The notes below the pieces were generated by a model. That model ran no database searches and was not told the origin of the DNA. It was given only the letters and a program-made list of their open reading frames with translations. Below are positions 52,257 to 63,086 of a stretch of DNA of 64,000 nt, piece by piece. Source of the DNA: Wocania arenilitoris (GTDB lineage: Bacteria > Bacteroidota > Bacteroidia > Flavobacteriales > Flavobacteriaceae); assembly GCF_021728535.1 (NCBI RefSeq), contig NZ_JAKKDU010000005.1, forward strand, positions 62,001 to 126,000, read 5' to 3'. Each line of letters opens with the position of its first letter. The stretch's first letter is position 1. Made by a program: the position numbers and the translations under genes.

Positions 52257-53897
52257 ATGGCTCAAAAACCAAGTATTCCAAAAGGCACAAGAGATTTTAA
52301 TCCAGAGCAAGTCGCAAAACGAAACTATATTTTTGATACCATTCGTGGTGCTTTTGAAACTTTCGGATTTCAACCTATTGAAACCCCAAGTTTTGAAAAC
52401 TCAAGTACCTTAATGGGGAAATATGGCGATGAAGGAGACCGATTGATTTTTAAGATTTTAAATTCTGGGGATTATTTTAAAGATGTAAAGAAAGAAAAAA
52501 TTCATTCCTCGATTGAAGCTGGGAATTTTTATCCTATGTATGATGAAATCGTTGAAAGGATTAAAATTCATAATGATTTTGATGAAATCATTAATAAAGT
52601 AGTTAGCTATCATTATAAGCATAGTGAAGAGTCTACAAGATTATCAGTAAAAGAAGTTTTAATAAATCATAAAGATGAATTATTAAATTACAAAAACTTG
52701 GATGAATTTGGAATTAAAGTCTCAAAGAATAATGCTTTTAGGGAATTTTTGAATAAATTTTATGGAGATATTTTTAACTCAAACGAAGTAGTTAATTTAA
52801 TATCAGAAAAAGCCCTCCGCTACGACCTAACCGTTCCCTTCGCACGTTACGTCGTACAACATCAAAACGAAATAGAATTCCCGTTTAAACGCTATCAAAT
52901 ACAACCCGTTTGGCGTGCTGATAGACCACAAAAAGGACGTTTTAGAGAGTTTTATCAATGCGATGCCGATGTGGTTGGGAGTAAAAGTCTATGGCAAGAA
53001 GTGGAGTTTATCCAATTATATGATACCGTTTTTTCTGCTTTAAAATTAGATGGCGTTACCATTAAAATAAATAATCGAAAAATATTATCCGGAATTACCG
53101 AAGTTATCGGTGCTTCAGATAGGTTAATAGACTTTACAGTAGCTTTAGATAAACTTGATAAAATAGGTGAGGAGAAGGTAAAAGCCGAAATGCTTTCTAA
53201 AGATATTTCTAAAGAGGGTGTTTCTAAATTACAACCTTTGTTTAGTTTATCGGGTTCTTTTGAATCTCAAATAGACAGTTTAAAAAGTATTTTAGATGCT
53301 TCAGAAGACGGGAAAAAAGGTATTGAAGAACTCGCATTTATAAATGAAGCTATTAAAGAATTAGGATTATCTGCAGCCACGTTGCAACTCGACGTGACTT
53401 TAGCACGCGGACTTAATTATTATACTGGCGCTATTTTTGAAGTTGCTGCTCCCAAAAACGTAAAAATGGGTTCTATTGGAGGTGGCGGTCGCTACGATGA
53501 TTTAACAGGTGTTTTTGGAATGCCAAATATGAGTGGCGTAGGTGTTAGCTTTGGTTTAGATAGGATTTATTTAGTACTTGAAGAACTTGGTCTATTTCCA
53601 GAAACGGTTAATAAAAATGTTGAGGTGCTCTTTATAAATTTTGGAAAGAAAGAAGCGTTATTCAGTTTAAAAGCTATTAAGCAATTACGTTTAAATGGTA
53701 TTAATGCTGAATTATATCCCGATGATGCTAAAATGAAAAAGCAAATGAATCACGCTAATAAACGCGAGATTCCATTTGTCGTTTTAGTAGGTGAGGAGGA
53801 AATAAACGCCAATGTTTACACCTTAAAAAATATGATTTCTGGTGAGCAAACAAAAGTGCCGTTAGAAACATTAATATCTACAACAAAAAAGTCCTGA
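52257..53897 (+). CDS. hisS: Histidyl-tRNA synthetase with an atypical N-terminal insertion
   Basis: This class II synthetase charges tRNA-His. Motif 1 ([33 protein letters not shown]), motif 2 ([20 protein letters not shown]), the HisA box ([18 protein letters not shown]), motif 3 ([13 protein letters not shown]) and the anticodon-binding domain are complete. At 546 residues it is about 90 longer than the approximately 455 I expect for this group. The excess is at residues about 74-181 (52476-52799), between [10 protein letters not shown] and [13 protein letters not shown], where relatives have a short linker. The insert is charged and helical, and its DNA is more AT-rich than the sequence that follows. 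Confidence 0.95.
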   Translation: MAQKPSIPKGTRDFNPEQVAKRNYIFDTIRGAFETFGFQPIETPSFENSSTLMGKYGDEGDRLIFKILNSGDYFKDVKKEKIHSSIEAGNFYPMYDEIVERIKIHNDFDEIINKVVSYHYKHSEESTRLSVKEVLINHKDELLNYKNLDEFGIKVSKNNAFREFLNKFYGDIFNSNEVVNLISEKALRYDLTVPFARYVVQHQNEIEFPFKRYQIQPVWRADRPQKGRFREFYQCDADVVGSKSLWQEVEFIQLYDTVFSALKLDGVTIKINNRKILSGITEVIGASDRLIDFTVALDKLDKIGEEKVKAEMLSKDISKEGVSKLQPLFSLSGSFESQIDSLKSILDASEDGKKGIEELAFINEAIKELGLSAATLQLDVTLARGLNYYTGAIFEVAAPKNVKMGSIGGGGRYDDLTGVFGMPNMSGVGVSFGLDRIYLVLEELGLFPETVNKNVEVLFINFGKKEALFSLKAIKQLRLNGINAELYPDDAKMKKQMNHANKREIPFVVLVGEEEINANVYTLKNMISGEQTKVPLETLISTTKKS

Positions 53898-53915
53898 AGG
53901 TCAGTTCAGGACTTG
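53888..53915. terminator. Terminator between hisS and the convergent T9SS gene
   Basis: GTCCTGAA (53891-53898) and TTCAGGAC (53905-53912) form an 8-bp stem that overlaps the hisS stop codon, with A and T flanks. Confidence 0.65.
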
Positions 53916-53973
53916 AAGTGTGTTAAGTTTAAAAGTAGATTTGGGAATTACTAACTAAAACTTACTTAACAAA

Positions 53974-56900
53974 CTATTTTATTAATACTTTTTTAGAAAT
54001 CTTACCATATTCGGTTTCAATTTTTAAAATGTAGGTTCCTGTTTTCATTTGTGAGGCTTTATACTTTAGGTAATCGTCGTTAGAGTTTATCTTAAATTTA
54101 AATAGCGTCTGCCCCAATATGTTTATCATCTCCACAGACTCGATAAGCTGTGCATTGGGGTTGTGCACGATTACATTGCTTTCTTTATTAGAGAAAAATA
54201 CTTCAATATGGTTATTGCTAATCTCATCGGTACTCAGAGAATGCGATTTTTTAGAGAATGTTATCTCAAAGCGGTTTAAATACTCACCAACAGCTAAGTG
54301 TACATCGTATTTGTTTTTTTTCAAATTATGATATATGCTTAATTCTTTATCATGCAAATAGATTTTTTTGTTGTTATGAATATTTTCAAGCTCATCAATT
54401 TTAATAGAAGCTAAACCTTCTTGATTAATTTTAATACCTAATGGTAGTATTTGGTTGTCGTTAAAATTGCTTACTGCTTGTATAACAAAGTTTTTGTTGT
54501 TGAATATCCAGAATAAATCCTCAACATTGTTTTCAATCAACGGAGCGTCGTAGCCTTTGTCGATACCGTTTGTAGCACTGCTATCTACTCCAACCAATAA
54601 TTGGCGGTGATAACCCTTGGGAGAATCTAGAATGAGCCTGATTTTTTGTCTGTTGTCGTTAGAATTGTTTTTGGTAGTGCTGGTTTTGTCTTTTTTTCCT
54701 TTTAGGAATTGGGAAGGGTCTACTGCTTCTGTTTTAAAGATGCGCTGGCTGTTTTTAAAGGTTACGGATCCGCCTTCGTCGGCAGTAACGAAAAAGCCTT
54801 GGCTAACGGGGATGTACTGCTGCGGTACCTTGGTGCCCACTTGTCCCGAGGCATTAATTCTGGTATCTGTAGAAACGGCCTTTATACCCCCTATTAGAGA
54901 GTATGTGGCATACCCTCCCTGATACTCACGAAGTACATGGGTATCTCCAGCAAAGTGATCCCAGAAATACAGCGTACCGTTGATAATGTTTGTGGTTGCC
55001 CTACCGGCACCATCGCTAATGTTGTCGAGTATAAATTCGTTAGCATCTATAGCAGAAGCATACGGATTACCAATAAGATAATCGTTACCAGCCGATAAGG
55101 TTAATGTAATGTCACCATTATTAGGTTTTCCGTTAAATATGTAGTTTTGTTCTTCAGTGAACGATGTAGCACTATTATCTACACCTTTCATGGTGTAACC
55201 TTCTCCAGCTAATAGAGTTCCTGTATTTTTTACATGTTGCCACGAGGCATAATCATCAGATAGTTTATTGGCATATTTCCAAATCCAAGTAGAAGCAATA
55301 CTAATTGGTGTTGTAGCTGGAGATCCAGGCGCACCATTATATCCAGTTACAAAAGTAATAGGTAGAGGCGTAGTAACTACAGACCCGTCGCTGAGTACAT
55401 CAGGAAGTGTATAGCTATTATTATTACTAGTTGTATTACTTAGACCAACAGGCGAAGACCAATAATTATAAGTATATAAATCTTTAGTACCTTGTTGATC
55501 GCGCTCTAGAGTTCCAGCACTAGTAACATCAAGAGAACTCTCAGCTCCTTGTACTAGCTGCGATTCGTTTTGTAAATCAATTTCACCATCTAGCTTTAAA
55601 TACCAACTATTGTTTAATTCGTTACTGCCGTTTACGGTGAGTTTTGCCCCTGAGTCTATTATTAAGCCTAAAGTGCCATGGCTGTTAGAGGTTGTAATAT
55701 TATTTTTTATTTTAATAATACTCCAATCTTTATTGGATGTCTCGTTTTCAATATCCCAAACATTACCATGTTGCCATGTGTTTTGTGAGCTCCAATCGCC
55801 GTTGTTTGATGTTGTGTAAGGCATTGGAGCTGTTTCCTCTTGAAATGTAGTTATGTTATGTAGCTTTGTGATTCTATTATATATAGAGAAGTCAGATGTT
55901 CTGTCATACGATATAATGGTGCTCATTGGATAATAGGCTATAAGACTAGGCCATGCTATTGTTGAATTTGTATTAAAATCTAAAATATCTTTGTTTATAA
56001 CTTTGCCACTAACTACACCTCCATTATTTTCAATTTCTTGATAAATTATTTTTTGGATTTGGTTTTCGGTAAGATTTGTATCAAAAACCCTTACTTCATC
56101 TATATCACCTTTAAAATACTCTCTATTTGTAGTATTCTTTGATGTTCTTCCAATTTCAAAATTTCCATTTGAAGAAGCAGTATTCTGTATAGCTGCACCA
56201 GTATTACCTACATTTGTTGAGTTTAACAACTCGCCATCTACGTATATAGACATAATTCCTGTTGTACTAGAGTATGTTCCAGTAATATGATGCCATTCGT
56301 TAAAATTAATAGTGCTGCAACTAACTTCTTTTTCTGAATTACCTACTGATTTTATTGTAAATGTTGGAGTGTTTCCATTTTTAAGCCATAATTTACAGCC
56401 TGTATCTTCTCCAGCTACAGTCATATTATTTGAGTTGCCTAAATCTGATTTTACCCAAGCCATAATTGTAACTTGGTTTAAGGAATTAATAAATTCAGGG
56501 GTAGAAACATAATCATCTATACCATCAAAATCAAGTTTAGATTCTAATATGATAGGATTAATAATGATATCTTCCCCACAGTTTTCTAGTATTTCATTGG
56601 TAGTAGAAGGAATTACTATATCATCAACAATATCAATATCTTCAGTACAAGAACCACAAACACTATCAAAACCACCTTCATCATCAATATCATAAAATAA
56701 ATGTCCGGTAATACTGCCTCCACTTGATAGAATAGCTGAATTTCTTACTATTAGGAACGAATCTAAATCATTACCTATCAAATCATCGTTGTTTAATGTT
56801 ATATTGTTAATCAGTATTGTTGAATTATTGTATAGTTTAGCAGTACCAAAATTGAGTAAACCATCAATTATCATTAGGGCATCATTAGTATAGTCTGCAT

Positions 56901-57555
56901 TTAAATTCATGTTTGTATGAATGTATGTAGAACACAGATTTTTTAATCCACTAGAGCCACCGCTACTTAAAGAACCAAATAACTCAAATATTCCGCAATT
57001 GTCTAAAGATGCGTTTATAGAAGAATTTCCTTGTACATTGATTCTTGAACCTGTATAATTTATAAAATTTGCCTGCCCACCCATATTAAAATCTCCTGAA
57101 ACATTTAGAATGCCAGCATTGTTAACTGTTGCATCTCCTTGAGGAATGAGAGATCCGTTAATATTGATGGTACCATTAGCACCTACTACGGTATTATTTC
57201 CTGCAAATGTTGGAGAATTAGTAAAGTTTACTTCTCCTTCAACTAATAAATTTGAGCCTCCAAAAGATGAAACAGCTCCAGTATATGTTACACTTGGAGC
57301 TATATATAATGTTCCTTTGATATTAAAATTTAAATCCCCTGTATAATCTTCAAAAATGCAAATTGATTGTGAACTCCCGTTAGAAGTTGGAGCACTAGTT
57401 GGATTACCTAATGAGTCTTTCCAACCTGTAGAAGTGTAGCTATATGTACATGTTGTTGGTTGATTTATTGTGGGGAATGTATTACCATCGCATGTTTGTG
57501 CTTGAATTACATATGTAGCAAAAACTAAAATTATAATAAGTAATCTTATTTTCAT
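53974..57555 (-). CDS. Large secreted LamG-domain protein with a T9SS C-terminal sorting domain
   Basis: A 1193-residue protein with a signal peptide (ending TYVIQAQ). Residues about 40-290 are Asn/Gly/Ser-rich repeated beta strands (NNTVVGANGTININGSL). A LamG/concanavalin-like domain lies at about 340-510 (LDFDGIDDYVSTPEFINSL, EWHHITGTYSSTTGIMSIYV, GDIDEVRVFDTNLTENQI). A further beta-rich region follows (600-1000). The last about 75 residues are a type A T9SS sorting domain (VIVHNPNAQLIESVEMINIL, KTGTYILKIETEYGKISKKV). It should be exported by the type IX system to the cell surface. The target is unknown. Confidence 0.9.
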   Translation of the reverse strand: MKIRLLIIILVFATYVIQAQTCDGNTFPTINQPTTCTYSYTSTGWKDSLGNPTSAPTSNGSSQSICIFEDYTGDLNFNIKGTLYIAPSVTYTGAVSSFGGSNLLVEGEVNFTNSPTFAGNNTVVGANGTININGSLIPQGDATVNNAGILNVSGDFNMGGQANFINYTGSRINVQGNSSINASLDNCGIFELFGSLSSGGSSGLKNLCSTYIHTNMNLNADYTNDALMIIDGLLNFGTAKLYNNSTILINNITLNNDDLIGNDLDSFLIVRNSAILSSGGSITGHLFYDIDDEGGFDSVCGSCTEDIDIVDDIVIPSTTNEILENCGEDIIINPIILESKLDFDGIDDYVSTPEFINSLNQVTIMAWVKSDLGNSNNMTVAGEDTGCKLWLKNGNTPTFTIKSVGNSEKEVSCSTINFNEWHHITGTYSSTTGIMSIYVDGELLNSTNVGNTGAAIQNTASSNGNFEIGRTSKNTTNREYFKGDIDEVRVFDTNLTENQIQKIIYQEIENNGGVVSGKVINKDILDFNTNSTIAWPSLIAYYPMSTIISYDRTSDFSIYNRITKLHNITTFQEETAPMPYTTSNNGDWSSQNTWQHGNVWDIENETSNKDWSIIKIKNNITTSNSHGTLGLIIDSGAKLTVNGSNELNNSWYLKLDGEIDLQNESQLVQGAESSLDVTSAGTLERDQQGTKDLYTYNYWSSPVGLSNTTSNNNSYTLPDVLSDGSVVTTPLPITFVTGYNGAPGSPATTPISIASTWIWKYANKLSDDYASWQHVKNTGTLLAGEGYTMKGVDNSATSFTEEQNYIFNGKPNNGDITLTLSAGNDYLIGNPYASAIDANEFILDNISDGAGRATTNIINGTLYFWDHFAGDTHVLREYQGGYATYSLIGGIKAVSTDTRINASGQVGTKVPQQYIPVSQGFFVTADEGGSVTFKNSQRIFKTEAVDPSQFLKGKKDKTSTTKNNSNDNRQKIRLILDSPKGYHRQLLVGVDSSATNGIDKGYDAPLIENNVEDLFWIFNNKNFVIQAVSNFNDNQILPLGIKINQEGLASIKIDELENIHNNKKIYLHDKELSIYHNLKKNKYDVHLAVGEYLNRFEITFSKKSHSLSTDEISNNHIEVFFSNKESNVIVHNPNAQLIESVEMINILGQTLFKFKINSNDDYLKYKASQMKTGTYILKIETEYGKISKKVLIK

Positions 57556-57611
57556 AAGCAGGTTAATTTAGTTGGGGCTAAATTTTTAACCGTTAATATT
57601 TTTTTAAAAAA

Positions 57612-57619
57612 CAAATATA
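57612..57619 (-). promoter_or_regulatory. -7 element of the T9SS protein gene
   Basis: The minus strand reads TATATTTG (TAnnTTTG), about 57 nt upstream of the ATG. The remaining gap 57620-57895 is very AT-rich and shows no gene and no clear promoter for the GH92 gene on the other strand. Confidence 0.5.
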
Positions 57620-57895
57620 ATAATTAATTTTTAAAAATATCGATAAAAAGCAAAAAAAGTCGTTTAAATACGTTTTTAAATGTTTTTAATCATAATTAAA
57701 ATATAAATACTGTTGTACAGTATTGAGTAATAAAAATTAGTATGCTAAATGATGGCTTAATTTTTATTTTAAAAATGAATAGCTCTTTTTTGTTGTTTAG
57801 CTATGCAACACTGTTATTAGTCTAAAATACTTAACTACTTAATTAAAATTGAAGATATTTATTTCGTTTTAAAAGAATAAAACATTATTATATAT

Positions 57896-60145
57896 ATGTT
57901 AAAAAAATATATACTTCTAATTGTAGTTTTTTCAATTTTTATTTCTTGTAAGAAAGAAGATAAAAGAGTAATTCAAACTAAAACAAAAAATATATCTTAT
58001 GTCGATCCTTTTATTGGAACTGGAGGTCATGGACATACTTACCCAGGAGCAACGGTTCCTTTTGGTATGTTGCAAGTAACTCCAGTAAATGGTATTAGTA
58101 AATGGGATTGGTGTTCAGGTTATCATTATTCTGATTCTATTGCAGTTGGTTTTAGTCATTTAGCCTTGAGCGGAACGGGTATTGGTGATTTGGCTGATAT
58201 ACTTTTTATGCCGATAAATAAAGAAGTTGATTTGTCTCCAACACGGTTTTCTAGAGATTCTTTAAATTATAAATCTAAATACAACCATAAAAACGAAACT
58301 GCATCACCAGGCTATTATCAGGTGTTTTTAGAAGATCATAATCTAAATGTCGAATTAACAACAGCATTACGAACAGCATATCATAAATACACTTTTGAAA
58401 AAGATGATTTACAATCCGTAGTTATCGATTTAGGATTTGCCATAAATTGGGATAAAGCTTTAAAAACGTCAATTTCAGTTGAAGATGAATATACCATAAG
58501 CGGATATCGTTTTAGTACAGGATGGGCAAAAAACCAAAAAGTGTTTTTTGTTGCAAAGTTTTCAAAACCAATAAGTAAGCATCATATCTTTGTAGATGGA
58601 AATCGAGTAGAAAACCAAACTTCAGGAGGTAAAAAAACATCAGCTCAATTATTTTTTGATGATAATACATCAACTGAATTATTCGCAAAAGTAGCATTGT
58701 CTTCAGTAAGTGTTCAAAACGCTAAAGATAATTTAGAAACAGGCGATTTTAATTTTGAGACTGTTAAAACAAATGCCGAAGAAACCTGGAATAAAGCCTT
58801 AACAAAAATTGAAGTTGAGACGCCAATCGATTCCTTAAAAACCATATATTATACCGCTATGTACCACGCTCAAGTAGCACCAGTAACTTTTAGCGATAAA
58901 AACGGCCAATTTAGAAAAGAAAATGATGAGATTGTAACTGCTAATAATTATACAGCATATTCAACATTATCACTTTGGGATACGTTTCGGGCAGAACATC
59001 CGCTTTTAACACTAACCGCACCAGATAAAGTTTCAGATATTATTAATACCATGTTAGCATATTATGAAACTAAAAAAATATTACCCGTTTGGACACTTTA
59101 CGCCAATGAAACTAATACTATGACGGGTTACCATTCTATTCCAGTTATTGTTGAAGCATACCTAAAGGGGATTCGTGGTTTTGACCCTGAAAAAGCTTTT
59201 GAAGCCATGAAAGCTACCATGATGCAAGATGAGCGTGGATTGAATCATTATAAAAAATACGGTTATATTCCATATAGTTTAATGGACGAATCGGTTACTA
59301 TAACTTTGGAGTATGCATATGATGATTGGTGTATAGCTCAAATGGCAAAGGCATTAGGTAAAAATGATGATTACGATTTTTTCTTAAATCGTTCTAAAGC
59401 CTATCAACATTTATTTGATAATGAAACAGGCTTTATGAGAGGCAAATCGGTTGATGGGAAATCTTGGAATGAACCTTTCGACCCAAAACATTCAAACCAC
59501 AGAGAACAAACTGATTATACAGAAGGTAACGCCTGGCAACACAGTTGGTTTGTGCCGCATGCTGTTAATGATTTTATAATATTACATGGCAGCAACGAAA
59601 CCTTTACAAGTAGATTAGAGCAATTATTCACAGAAAGCTCTGAAATTACTGGGGATAATGTTTCTGTTGATATTTCTGGTCTTATTGGGCAATATGCTCA
59701 TGGTAACGAACCAAGTCATCATATTGCTTATATGTTTAATGATGCAAATAAGCCTTGGCGTACACAATATTGGGTAAGACACATTATCGATACACAATAC
59801 AATGCCACACCAGTTGGGTTAAGTGGAAATGAGGATTGCGGACAAATGAGTGCTTGGTATGCTTTAAGTTCTATTGGATTATATCCTATGAATCCAGCAT
59901 CAGCAGAATACGAAATTGGAAGCCCTATTTTTGAGAAATCAACTATTAATATTTCAAAAGGGAAAGCATTTACTATTGAAGCTGAAAACGTTTCAAATAA
60001 AAATATTTATATTCAATCTGCAACATTAAATGGTGATGATTTTAACCAAACGTCTATTTCACACAAACAAATTATTAAAGGTGGAACACTACATTTTGTT
60101 ATGGGAAATCAACCCAATAAAAATTGGGGAATAGCTACTAAATAA
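57896..60145 (+). CDS. GH92 alpha-mannosidase, lipoprotein
   Basis: A 749-residue predicted lipoprotein (signal ending FISCK, Cys near 18). GH92 enzymes are calcium-dependent exo-alpha-mannosidases, mostly alpha-1,2 and alpha-1,3, acting on high-mannose N-glycans and yeast mannan. Signatures: FIGTGGHGHTYPGATVPFGM, FSHLALSGTGIGD, YSTLSLWDTFRAEHPLL, GNEPSHHIAYMFN and GLSGNEDCGQMSAWY with the catalytic acidic pair. The protein should act in the periplasm or at the outer membrane. Downstream genes for sugar uptake and a mannoside phosphorylase support a mannose-glycan pathway. Confidence 0.94.
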   Translation: MLKKYILLIVVFSIFISCKKEDKRVIQTKTKNISYVDPFIGTGGHGHTYPGATVPFGMLQVTPVNGISKWDWCSGYHYSDSIAVGFSHLALSGTGIGDLADILFMPINKEVDLSPTRFSRDSLNYKSKYNHKNETASPGYYQVFLEDHNLNVELTTALRTAYHKYTFEKDDLQSVVIDLGFAINWDKALKTSISVEDEYTISGYRFSTGWAKNQKVFFVAKFSKPISKHHIFVDGNRVENQTSGGKKTSAQLFFDDNTSTELFAKVALSSVSVQNAKDNLETGDFNFETVKTNAEETWNKALTKIEVETPIDSLKTIYYTAMYHAQVAPVTFSDKNGQFRKENDEIVTANNYTAYSTLSLWDTFRAEHPLLTLTAPDKVSDIINTMLAYYETKKILPVWTLYANETNTMTGYHSIPVIVEAYLKGIRGFDPEKAFEAMKATMMQDERGLNHYKKYGYIPYSLMDESVTITLEYAYDDWCIAQMAKALGKNDDYDFFLNRSKAYQHLFDNETGFMRGKSVDGKSWNEPFDPKHSNHREQTDYTEGNAWQHSWFVPHAVNDFIILHGSNETFTSRLEQLFTESSEITGDNVSVDISGLIGQYAHGNEPSHHIAYMFNDANKPWRTQYWVRHIIDTQYNATPVGLSGNEDCGQMSAWYALSSIGLYPMNPASAEYEIGSPIFEKSTINISKGKAFTIEAENVSNKNIYIQSATLNGDDFNQTSISHKQIIKGGTLHFVMGNQPNKNWGIATK

Positions 60146-60172
60146 CAATATAATAACTAACAACCATCACGA

Positions 60173-62050
60173 ATGAATATCATTGATGTATCAATAATTG
60201 TAACTTACATTGTATTAACTTTAGGTGTAGGGATTTGGATTTCAAAAAAAGCCTCAAAGGGTTTAGATTCTTATTTTTTAGGAGGAAACAGTATCAAATG
60301 GTATTATTTAGGATTGAGTAATGGCTCTGGAATGTTTGATGTTTCGGGAACTGCGTGGATGGTTGGTATTTTGTTTTTATACGGTGCCAAAAGCTTTATG
60401 TTTATGTGGATTTGGCCGATTTGGAATCAAATTTTCATCATGATTTTTCTTGCAGCTTGGATTCGGCGTTCTAATATTATGACAGGTTCTGAGTGGATAT
60501 TAACTCGCTTTGGCGATGATAAATCAGGTAGAGCATCGCACCTTATAGTTGCTATTTTTGCAATAATAGCTTCGGTTGGTTTTATCGCTTATTTTTTTGA
60601 AGGTGTGGGTAAATTTATGACTATTATTTTACCGTGGGATTTAACTCTTGCCATGGGAGATAACACCTTGTTGCTCTCTGAACAAAGTTATGCACTAATC
60701 ATTATTTTTATAACAACTATTTACACCATCAAGGGTGGTATGTTTTCGGTAGTAGCCACCGAAGTTTTACAATATGGCATTATGGTTTTAGCAGGTGTTT
60801 TGGTTGTTGTTTATGCGTTTGCAACTATTACCGATGCACAAATAGCTGCTGTTATTCCAGCTGAATGGAATTCTATTTTATTCGGAATGGAACTCGAAGG
60901 TTTCTGGGACGAAAAACTTCAAGCCTTTAACGATTTAATAGATTCTCAAGGCTATAAAATGTTTGGTGCTTTTATTGGGATGTCTTTATTTAAAGGCTTT
61001 TTTGCAAGTATTGCTGGTCCAACACCAAGCTACGATATGCAACGTATTTTATCAACACGATCGGTTAAAGAGGCAGCTTACATGAGTGGTTTTACTAATT
61101 TAGTACTTTTTATTCCAAGATATTTGTTAATTGGCGGTATTGTAGTTATTGGTTTGGTTTTTTTAACCCCAGAAATGAGTGCTTTAAGTAATATTGGGTC
61201 TAACGATTTAGAAGTTATCCTCCCTAAAGTTATTAATTTTCATGTTCCAGTAGGAATTAAAGGTTTGTTATTGGCAGGATTGTTGGCAGCATTTATGTCT
61301 ACTTTTTCAGCTTTTGTAAATTCTGGTCCTGCTTATATTGTTAATGATATTTATAAAAAATATTTTAAACCAGAAGCTACTGCAAAACACTATATAAAAG
61401 CGAGCCATATAGCCTCGTTTTCCATAGTAATAGTAGGTGTTATTATGGGCTTTTTCGCAGATTCTATAAACTCGTTAACATTATGGATTACTAGTGCACT
61501 TTATGGTGGTTATGTAGCAGCAAACTTTTTAAAATGGGTTTGGTGGCGTTTTAATGGATGGGGATATTTCTGGGGGATGTTATCGGGTTTAATTATTGCA
61601 ACGCTTCAGTTTTTATTAGACCAAAACAAAGCTAATTTTGAAGTAGGTACTTGGTTATGCGATTTAGCTCAAATCCCAGCAATTTACGTGTTTCCAATCA
61701 TATTTATTGTATCAGTTTTAGGTTCGTTTTTAGGAACTTGGTTAACCCCAGCTACCACCATGGAAACTTTAAAAAGCTTTTACAGTAATGTAAAACCATG
61801 GGGTTGGTGGAGTCCAGTTTATAAAGCTCTTAAGAAAGAAGACCAATCATTCACAAAAAATAATGATTTTGTAAGTGATATGGCGAATTGTTTTATTGGT
61901 ATAATTTGGCAATCTAGCATGATTTTATTGCCTATTTATTTTATGGTAAGAGACTACCAAAATGCATTATGGGCATTGTTAGTTTTTGCTATAACATCAA
62001 TTATATTAAAATTCACTTGGTTAAATAAAGTAAAAAAATACAAAAATTAA
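60173..62050 (+). CDS. Sodium:solute symporter (SSS family)
   Basis: The 625-residue protein has about 13-15 membrane segments. N-terminal [20 protein letters not shown] and [17 protein letters not shown] are typical of SSS symporters, as is [22 protein letters not shown] long C-terminal extension (about 530-625) with two more helices is seen in the Bacteroidota sugar-type members. It lies between GH92 and GH130 genes (27 and 1 bases apart), so it probably imports mannose or a mannose-containing disaccharide, driven by Na+. The sugar itself is inference. Confidence 0.9.
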   Translation: MNIIDVSIIVTYIVLTLGVGIWISKKASKGLDSYFLGGNSIKWYYLGLSNGSGMFDVSGTAWMVGILFLYGAKSFMFMWIWPIWNQIFIMIFLAAWIRRSNIMTGSEWILTRFGDDKSGRASHLIVAIFAIIASVGFIAYFFEGVGKFMTIILPWDLTLAMGDNTLLLSEQSYALIIIFITTIYTIKGGMFSVVATEVLQYGIMVLAGVLVVVYAFATITDAQIAAVIPAEWNSILFGMELEGFWDEKLQAFNDLIDSQGYKMFGAFIGMSLFKGFFASIAGPTPSYDMQRILSTRSVKEAAYMSGFTNLVLFIPRYLLIGGIVVIGLVFLTPEMSALSNIGSNDLEVILPKVINFHVPVGIKGLLLAGLLAAFMSTFSAFVNSGPAYIVNDIYKKYFKPEATAKHYIKASHIASFSIVIVGVIMGFFADSINSLTLWITSALYGGYVAANFLKWVWWRFNGWGYFWGMLSGLIIATLQFLLDQNKANFEVGTWLCDLAQIPAIYVFPIIFIVSVLGSFLGTWLTPATTMETLKSFYSNVKPWGWWSPVYKALKKEDQSFTKNNDFVSDMANCFIGIIWQSSMILLPIYFMVRDYQNALWALLVFAITSIILKFTWLNKVKKYKN

Positions 62051-62051
62051 A

Positions 62052-63023
62052 ATGCAAAACAGACCTTTCCCATGGCAGGATAAACCAGAAAATTGTCAAG
62101 ATGTTATATGGCGTCATAGTGATAACCCTATTATTAATAGATACGACATTCCTACGTCAAACAGTATTTTTAATAGTGCTGTAGTTCCTTTTAAAGATGG
62201 CTATGCAGGTGTTTTTAGATGTGATAATAAAGCAGTTCAGATGAATATTTTTGCTGGTTTTAGTAAAAATGGTGTCGATTGGAGCATTAATCACGAACCT
62301 ATTAAAATGCAAGTGGGTAATACCAATATGATAGAATCTGATTATAAATACGATCCACGAGTGGTGTTTATTGAAGATCGTTATTGGATAACATGGTGTA
62401 ATGGTTATCATGGTCCAACTATTGGTATTGCTTATACTTTCAATTTTAAGGAGTTTTTTCAATGCGAAAATGCCTTTTTACCATTTAATAGAAATGGCGT
62501 GTTATTTCCGCAGAAAATAAACGGAAAATATGCAATGTTAAGTCGCCCTAGCGATAATGGACATACACCGTTTGGTGATATTTATATTAGTTATAGCCCA
62601 GATATGAAATATTGGGGAGAGCATCGTTGTGTGATGAAAGCAACAAATTTTGAAGATAGTGCTTGGCAATGCACAAAAATTGGAGCAGGACCAATACCTA
62701 TTTTAACAAATGAGGGTTGGTTAATGATTTATCATGGCGTAATAAATACTTGCAACGGGTTTAGATACGCTATGGGAACAGCATTACTAGATGAAAACTC
62801 GCCTGATAAAGTAAAATATAGAACACAACCTTATTTACTAGGACCTGCAGAGCAATACGAAATGGTTGGCGATGTGCCAAATGTTGTGTTTCCTTGCGCT
62901 GCATTACATGACACAGACGAAGACAAATTAGCCGTTTATTATGGTGCTGCCGATACTGTTGTAGCTTTAGCTTATGGTAAATTAAGTGAAGTTATTCAGT
63001 TTACAAAAGATAACAGTTTATAA
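62052..63023 (+). CDS. GH130 beta-mannoside phosphorylase
   Basis: A 323-residue five-bladed beta-propeller enzyme of family 130 without a signal peptide, so cytosolic. These enzymes phosphorolyse beta-1,4-mannosides, for example Man-GlcNAc or Man-Man, releasing mannose 1-phosphate. [40 protein letters not shown] with the catalytic Asp region, [21 protein letters not shown] and [21 protein letters not shown] are family blocks. The start is one base after the symporter stop, implying that the imported sugar is its substrate. The choice between N-glycan-core and mannan type is open. Confidence 0.92.
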   Translation: MQNRPFPWQDKPENCQDVIWRHSDNPIINRYDIPTSNSIFNSAVVPFKDGYAGVFRCDNKAVQMNIFAGFSKNGVDWSINHEPIKMQVGNTNMIESDYKYDPRVVFIEDRYWITWCNGYHGPTIGIAYTFNFKEFFQCENAFLPFNRNGVLFPQKINGKYAMLSRPSDNGHTPFGDIYISYSPDMKYWGEHRCVMKATNFEDSAWQCTKIGAGPIPILTNEGWLMIYHGVINTCNGFRYAMGTALLDENSPDKVKYRTQPYLLGPAEQYEMVGDVPNVVFPCAALHDTDEDKLAVYYGAADTVVALAYGKLSEVIQFTKDNSL

Positions 63024-63086
63024 AAATATAGTGTCATTACGAAGAAGTGAGGCACGAACATCTGAAATAATCTTTTTGAAATAAAA

